DNA of 10,012 bases from Phycisphaerae bacterium (lineage in GTDB: Bacteria > Planctomycetota > Phycisphaerae > Sedimentisphaerales > Anaerohalosphaeraceae): the NCBI GenBank assembly GCA_021736615.1, contig JAIPFN010000217.1, forward strand, positions 1-10,012, read 5' to 3'. Each line of letters starts with the position of its first letter. Position 1 is the first letter of the stretch. Shown one piece after another: positions 7,901-10,012 of this stretch. The position numbers were made by a program, and so were the translations under genes. The notes under the pieces were generated by a model. That model ran no database searches. It was not told the DNA's origin and saw only the letters and a list, made by a program, of their open reading frames with translations.

Positions 7901-10012
7901 GTAGAGGTAATAAACAGTATTGGTCAGGCCAGGAATTACTAACGCTTGGATTTTGCGGTGTTTTGCCGCCGGTTTCATCTCATGTATATGAAATAATTGA
8001 GCGGGATTATGACGCTTGTGACAAAATGGTCCTTACAGATTCGTTCGTAAGATATTTCTCCTACAGCAAGCAGGACCGGCTAGGTTGTTCTTTTATAGCA
8101 AGGATATTTGCACAAGCCTGTCATGAGCAAAGCAAAGGTTTCGAGAAATTCTGTGAATTATTTACCACTGTCGTCGATACATTTTCGAAAAGTCACCAAT
8201 TGCGAGTATCAGACCTTTCAACTCTGCTGGGGGAACTCTGTGAACATGAACCGGAGATTCAAAATAGCATGGTTGATTATCTCATGCGGATCGGTGTTAA
8301 TGAAAAAGGACTATTTACAGAAACCATTTGCACCAGTGCCGGACAAATTCTCCAGTCAATGAATGTCGGGCCAGTGGTTCTTGTATCGCCAGAATCTAAA
8401 TTCAGCGGTAGTTCAGGAGGTGTTGGATTATACACTACCGATATAGCAGATGTACTCAGCGAAATGGGATTTCAGATCATTATAGTCACGCCACTGTATG
8501 AGTGTAATCGCAAGCAAATCTTTGATCAGTATAAGCCCCGATATGAGGGACACAGTTTCAATGTTCACTTCCCAAGCTTCCATGAAGACACACAAAGCAT
8601 CGTAGAAGACGATCAATGTACCGTCGTTAACCTTTATCGTACAAGAATCGTTCGTAAAAAACATGGCCAAAAAGCATCATTTGATGTATTCTACTTGGAA
8701 AACGCTGAGTACTTCAATGAGCCTTATGGCGGTACAACATCAGAAGACAAGATAAGACGCGGAAGAATGATTTCTCAAGGTGCACTTGAGGCACTACGAA
8801 CTTTTAATGTTTATCCCTCTGTGATTCAGACCAACGAGTGGCCAACCTGGTTAGTGCCAGTATACCTAAAGCGATGGGATGTGTACCGTAACGATCCGCA
8901 TTTCAAGAAGACGCAGGTTTTAAGCATGATGCATAATCCGCACCCGGCTTATAGCATTTCACTGGATGAAGCTAATCCTGCCCGCAGGGAATATTATCTG
9001 AGGGTATTGGGGCTAGACCCTCTCTTCGATCTGGATGTCGCGTTTAACGTTTACAGTTCAAGCGGGTATGAAATCAATTTTACTTATATGATGCTAAAGA
9101 CATCGCCATTTATTGGAACGGTAAGCCGGGCTATGCAGGAACGCATCCTTGCCGAACCGTGGTTGTTCGGACACGCGAAACTATTCCAGGAAAAATATCA
9201 GAACGGCCGTTTCTTCGGACGCCGAAATGGATTTAATATGGGTGCTCGGCAGAGGTTTTGGTTTGGCGGCAGAAACAGCCTGCTTGAAACATACAGCCGT
9301 AGATCGCAGCGAAGATTATTTTCAAAATATACCCGGATCAAAAAGAGCGCAAAGCTTAAACTGCAAAATGACCCTAAAATCGGCATACGAACAGACAATG
9401 ACGAACATAATCATGTCATTTTTGGAATGCTTCACCGAATATGTCGCCAAAAAGGTTTTGAGCTTCTAGTTGACTGGAAAGTGTATGACGTTGACGGTCA
9501 GCGAAGGGTATGCTACGAACCTGGAAAAATGGATGGAAACACAATGCTGGAGTATTTCCTGTCATGTCATCGGCGGGCTCAATTTGTTATTTGTGGACGT
9601 GTCGAAGGCAGCCCGGACGGGCTTCGTTACCATAGTCATCTTCAACGGATTAAGAACAATCCTTGCTTCTCCGAGCAACTGGGTTATTTCCCTGAAGGGT
9701 CCCTCCCTTCTTCACTTTACCGAAATCTTTACATTGGCTCTCAGTATTTCGTTATGCCATCAGGAGGTGATGTTGGTGAACCCTGCGGCATCAGCCAACA
9801 GGAGGCACATGCCGGCGGCACACCGGTTATAGCGCATCATCAGGACGGTCTTATTCGAACGGTAGCTGACAAAGATTTTGGTGATACTAATTCCCCGCCT
9901 AATGGGATTAAATTTAGCGGATTCACAGGAGAAGCCTTGCTTGATGCCTTGAATGATGCTATGGAGATATATACTAACAGGCAGCGGAAGATGTATAAAG
10001 ATGACAAGGGCA
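4915..10012 (+). CDS. Giant GH13 amylase-like / GT5 glycogen synthase-like fusion protein (3' truncated by the window)
   Basis: One frame stays open for 1,699 codons to the window edge. Residues 1-390 are unrecognised (FWAWAG, SLMRSVKHPEKMLTQFKIF). Residues 393-505 look like the beta-sandwich before GlgE-type amylases. A GH13 barrel spans about 526-870: RVD with nucleophile D679, SEQWHG with acid/base E744, and FNSHDEE with D809. Region I is degenerate (IMSHY). An amylase C-terminal beta domain follows to about 1027, then a mostly helical linker to 1150. A GT5 domain begins at 1153: SGGVG in place of the usual KxGGL, NEWPTWLVPVYLK (like HDWxTxLVPxYLK), H1340 in an HN motif, RRNGF (like LNGID), and R1508 with K1513 (RxxxQKG). 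The EPCGISQQE motif carries E1622 and E1630 (Ex7E). Expected role, by family: transfer of glucose from a nucleotide sugar to alpha-glucan, coupled to GH13 cleavage, transfer or branching. No signal peptide or membrane segment is seen. Product, linkage and donor are unknown. Confidence 0.9.
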   Translation, partial: MDYKPNCIAVVQFTWNGGCEFGNLAQLEQQCSRRQIQFLISLMNKTCKTIQKYSSDMYYTLIGKNIRLRLASNCKEAISLAPHELVFDISLLDCPTENKDQRMFFLVGILESALFHFCNPEFHITRVRHHSLYFYDAHSSIYSATTNELETHNLNLQTGLDLEVLDNKDRIIQMETFWAWAGSQAQIEEFYETGIHNKKRTLGYLKEQVRQLLKSFPASLMRSVKHPEKMLTQFKIFTDDANSLVVLYAIGQKSSKVFRIRPSHCLDAMAAPAACKTIEYRGICTDIFYDHGPYIQTWLERLKTYSKDLSLGTMMRNLLVDDVHLVQASIDELYKKLRRKENVYETTRLLYATLYHWYLSDKALSKSVCYRVSRIMEDLLTERPMTFPRSRTNRSVFRGDKALIQVKIDKPYRIKRDNIQARLQWTVNGNRKRTLPMENNAKADSTDKLVYEVELPIHKGWIHYAVQFTEDQGLHWNYEQFDPNSHGMIKFVADERGQRVLSLYADTFNLELDENLKPVRDDTGAYKYGSFDQLAEQLEDIKAEGYTRIYPLGALELGWAGEAGPDPSVFSIWDGKTIRPDLGGLEGLLRLKKRADELNMKIILCIMSHYSKANTNYPYRLPVYIKDLQGKLTRRAGWDGEWDEWHDSFMVNMREFDNVQYLSSICEELTEMGFALRVDVGHGFDTVFPVDCQQPSSTKLFGDITVPGFEPVDLRGTRQANIPILYASYRAQKANPSFSLFYSEQWHGNEERMTKSGTVPYNAIIKNLENIRDGEEVNFPQGLNDNMLYLQDNYNKIGGQTLSMFNSHDEESPISNYQNMIWPTAAFLVFSSYGPLMYHISRLPDDTNGSFRKRFDLAYLECWKHWVNNRYAHPWQREEQVRQQLSHQYPLLNGYGAYLRGLFQIANENPALTKGTITPLETNNGRIAAFLRSYNDRKVLCVFNFPNPHDQGQQAISREFNFRLNIAGTDKPAIEIYVDGIYEIKEQYNNVEGRHRRGNKQYWSGQELLTLGFCGVLPPVSSHVYEIIERDYDACDKMVLTDSFVRYFSYSKQDRLGCSFIARIFAQACHEQSKGFEKFCELFTTVVDTFSKSHQLRVSDLSTLLGELCEHEPEIQNSMVDYLMRIGVNEKGLFTETICTSAGQILQSMNVGPVVLVSPESKFSGSSGGVGLYTTDIADVLSEMGFQIIIVTPLYECNRKQIFDQYKPRYEGHSFNVHFPSFHEDTQSIVEDDQCTVVNLYRTRIVRKKHGQKASFDVFYLENAEYFNEPYGGTTSEDKIRRGRMISQGALEALRTFNVYPSVIQTNEWPTWLVPVYLKRWDVYRNDPHFKKTQVLSMMHNPHPAYSISLDEANPARREYYLRVLGLDPLFDLDVAFNVYSSSGYEINFTYMMLKTSPFIGTVSRAMQERILAEPWLFGHAKLFQEKYQNGRFFGRRNGFNMGARQRFWFGGRNSLLETYSRRSQRRLFSKYTRIKKSAKLKLQNDPKIGIRTDNDEHNHVIFGMLHRICRQKGFELLVDWKVYDVDGQRRVCYEPGKMDGNTMLEYFLSCHRRAQFVICGRVEGSPDGLRYHSHLQRIKNNPCFSEQLGYFPEGSLPSSLYRNLYIGSQYFVMPSGGDVGEPCGISQQEAHAGGTPVIAHHQDGLIRTVADKDFGDTNSPPNGIKFSGFTGEALLDALNDAMEIYTNRQRKMYKDDKG

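Noticed and set aside
9149..9832. Two consecutive plus-strand frames (106 and 120 codons) near the right end
   Set aside because: Both lie in a different frame inside the GT5 domain, whose own frame carries RxxxQKG and EPCGISQQE without interruption. They do not indicate a frameshift.

Overview
The window reads like chromosome from a Planctomycetota bacterium, most likely class Phycisphaerae. The main clue is the truncated protein at the left edge. It pairs an Ig/PKD-like repeat with a single C-terminal calcium-loop motif (DLNGDCVTDLKDF, then a TTWL segment), a tail I associate with the large secreted LamG/PKD proteins of that class. This lineage call is inference. No rRNA, tRNA or CRISPR array was seen.

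Layout. Positions 1-447 hold the 3' end of a secreted repeat protein (+). A convergent spacer follows, with a strong intrinsic terminator reading on the minus strand. Positions 675-2468 (-) encode a YgiQ-type radical SAM protein. A long AT-rich divergent spacer (2469-3220) separates it from truD (3221-4474, +), the tRNA pseudouridine-13 synthase. This spacer has a perfect dyad close to each gene start, a 14-bp direct repeat and one doubtful small ORF. Just after truD lies a decayed N-terminal fragment of an IS5-type transposase (4516-4716, -).

The right half is one reading frame, open without a stop from 4915 to the window edge: at least 1,699 codons, continuing outside. It encodes a very large multidomain alpha-glucan enzyme. 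In order it has an unrecognised N-terminal region (about 390 residues), a beta-sandwich resembling those before GlgE-like amylases, and a GH13 (beta/alpha)8 domain with an intact catalytic triad. A C-terminal amylase beta domain, a helical linker and a GT5 (glycogen/starch synthase) GT-B domain follow. A GH13-GT5 fusion recalls fungal alpha-1,3-glucan synthases, but I see no signal peptide or membrane segment, so a cytoplasmic glucan-building machine is more likely. This is the most interesting item in the window.

The genes do not form an obvious pathway. ygiQ and truD are housekeeping-type genes transcribed apart from each other. The GH13-GT5 gene appears to have its own promoter, in sequence next to the transposase remnant.
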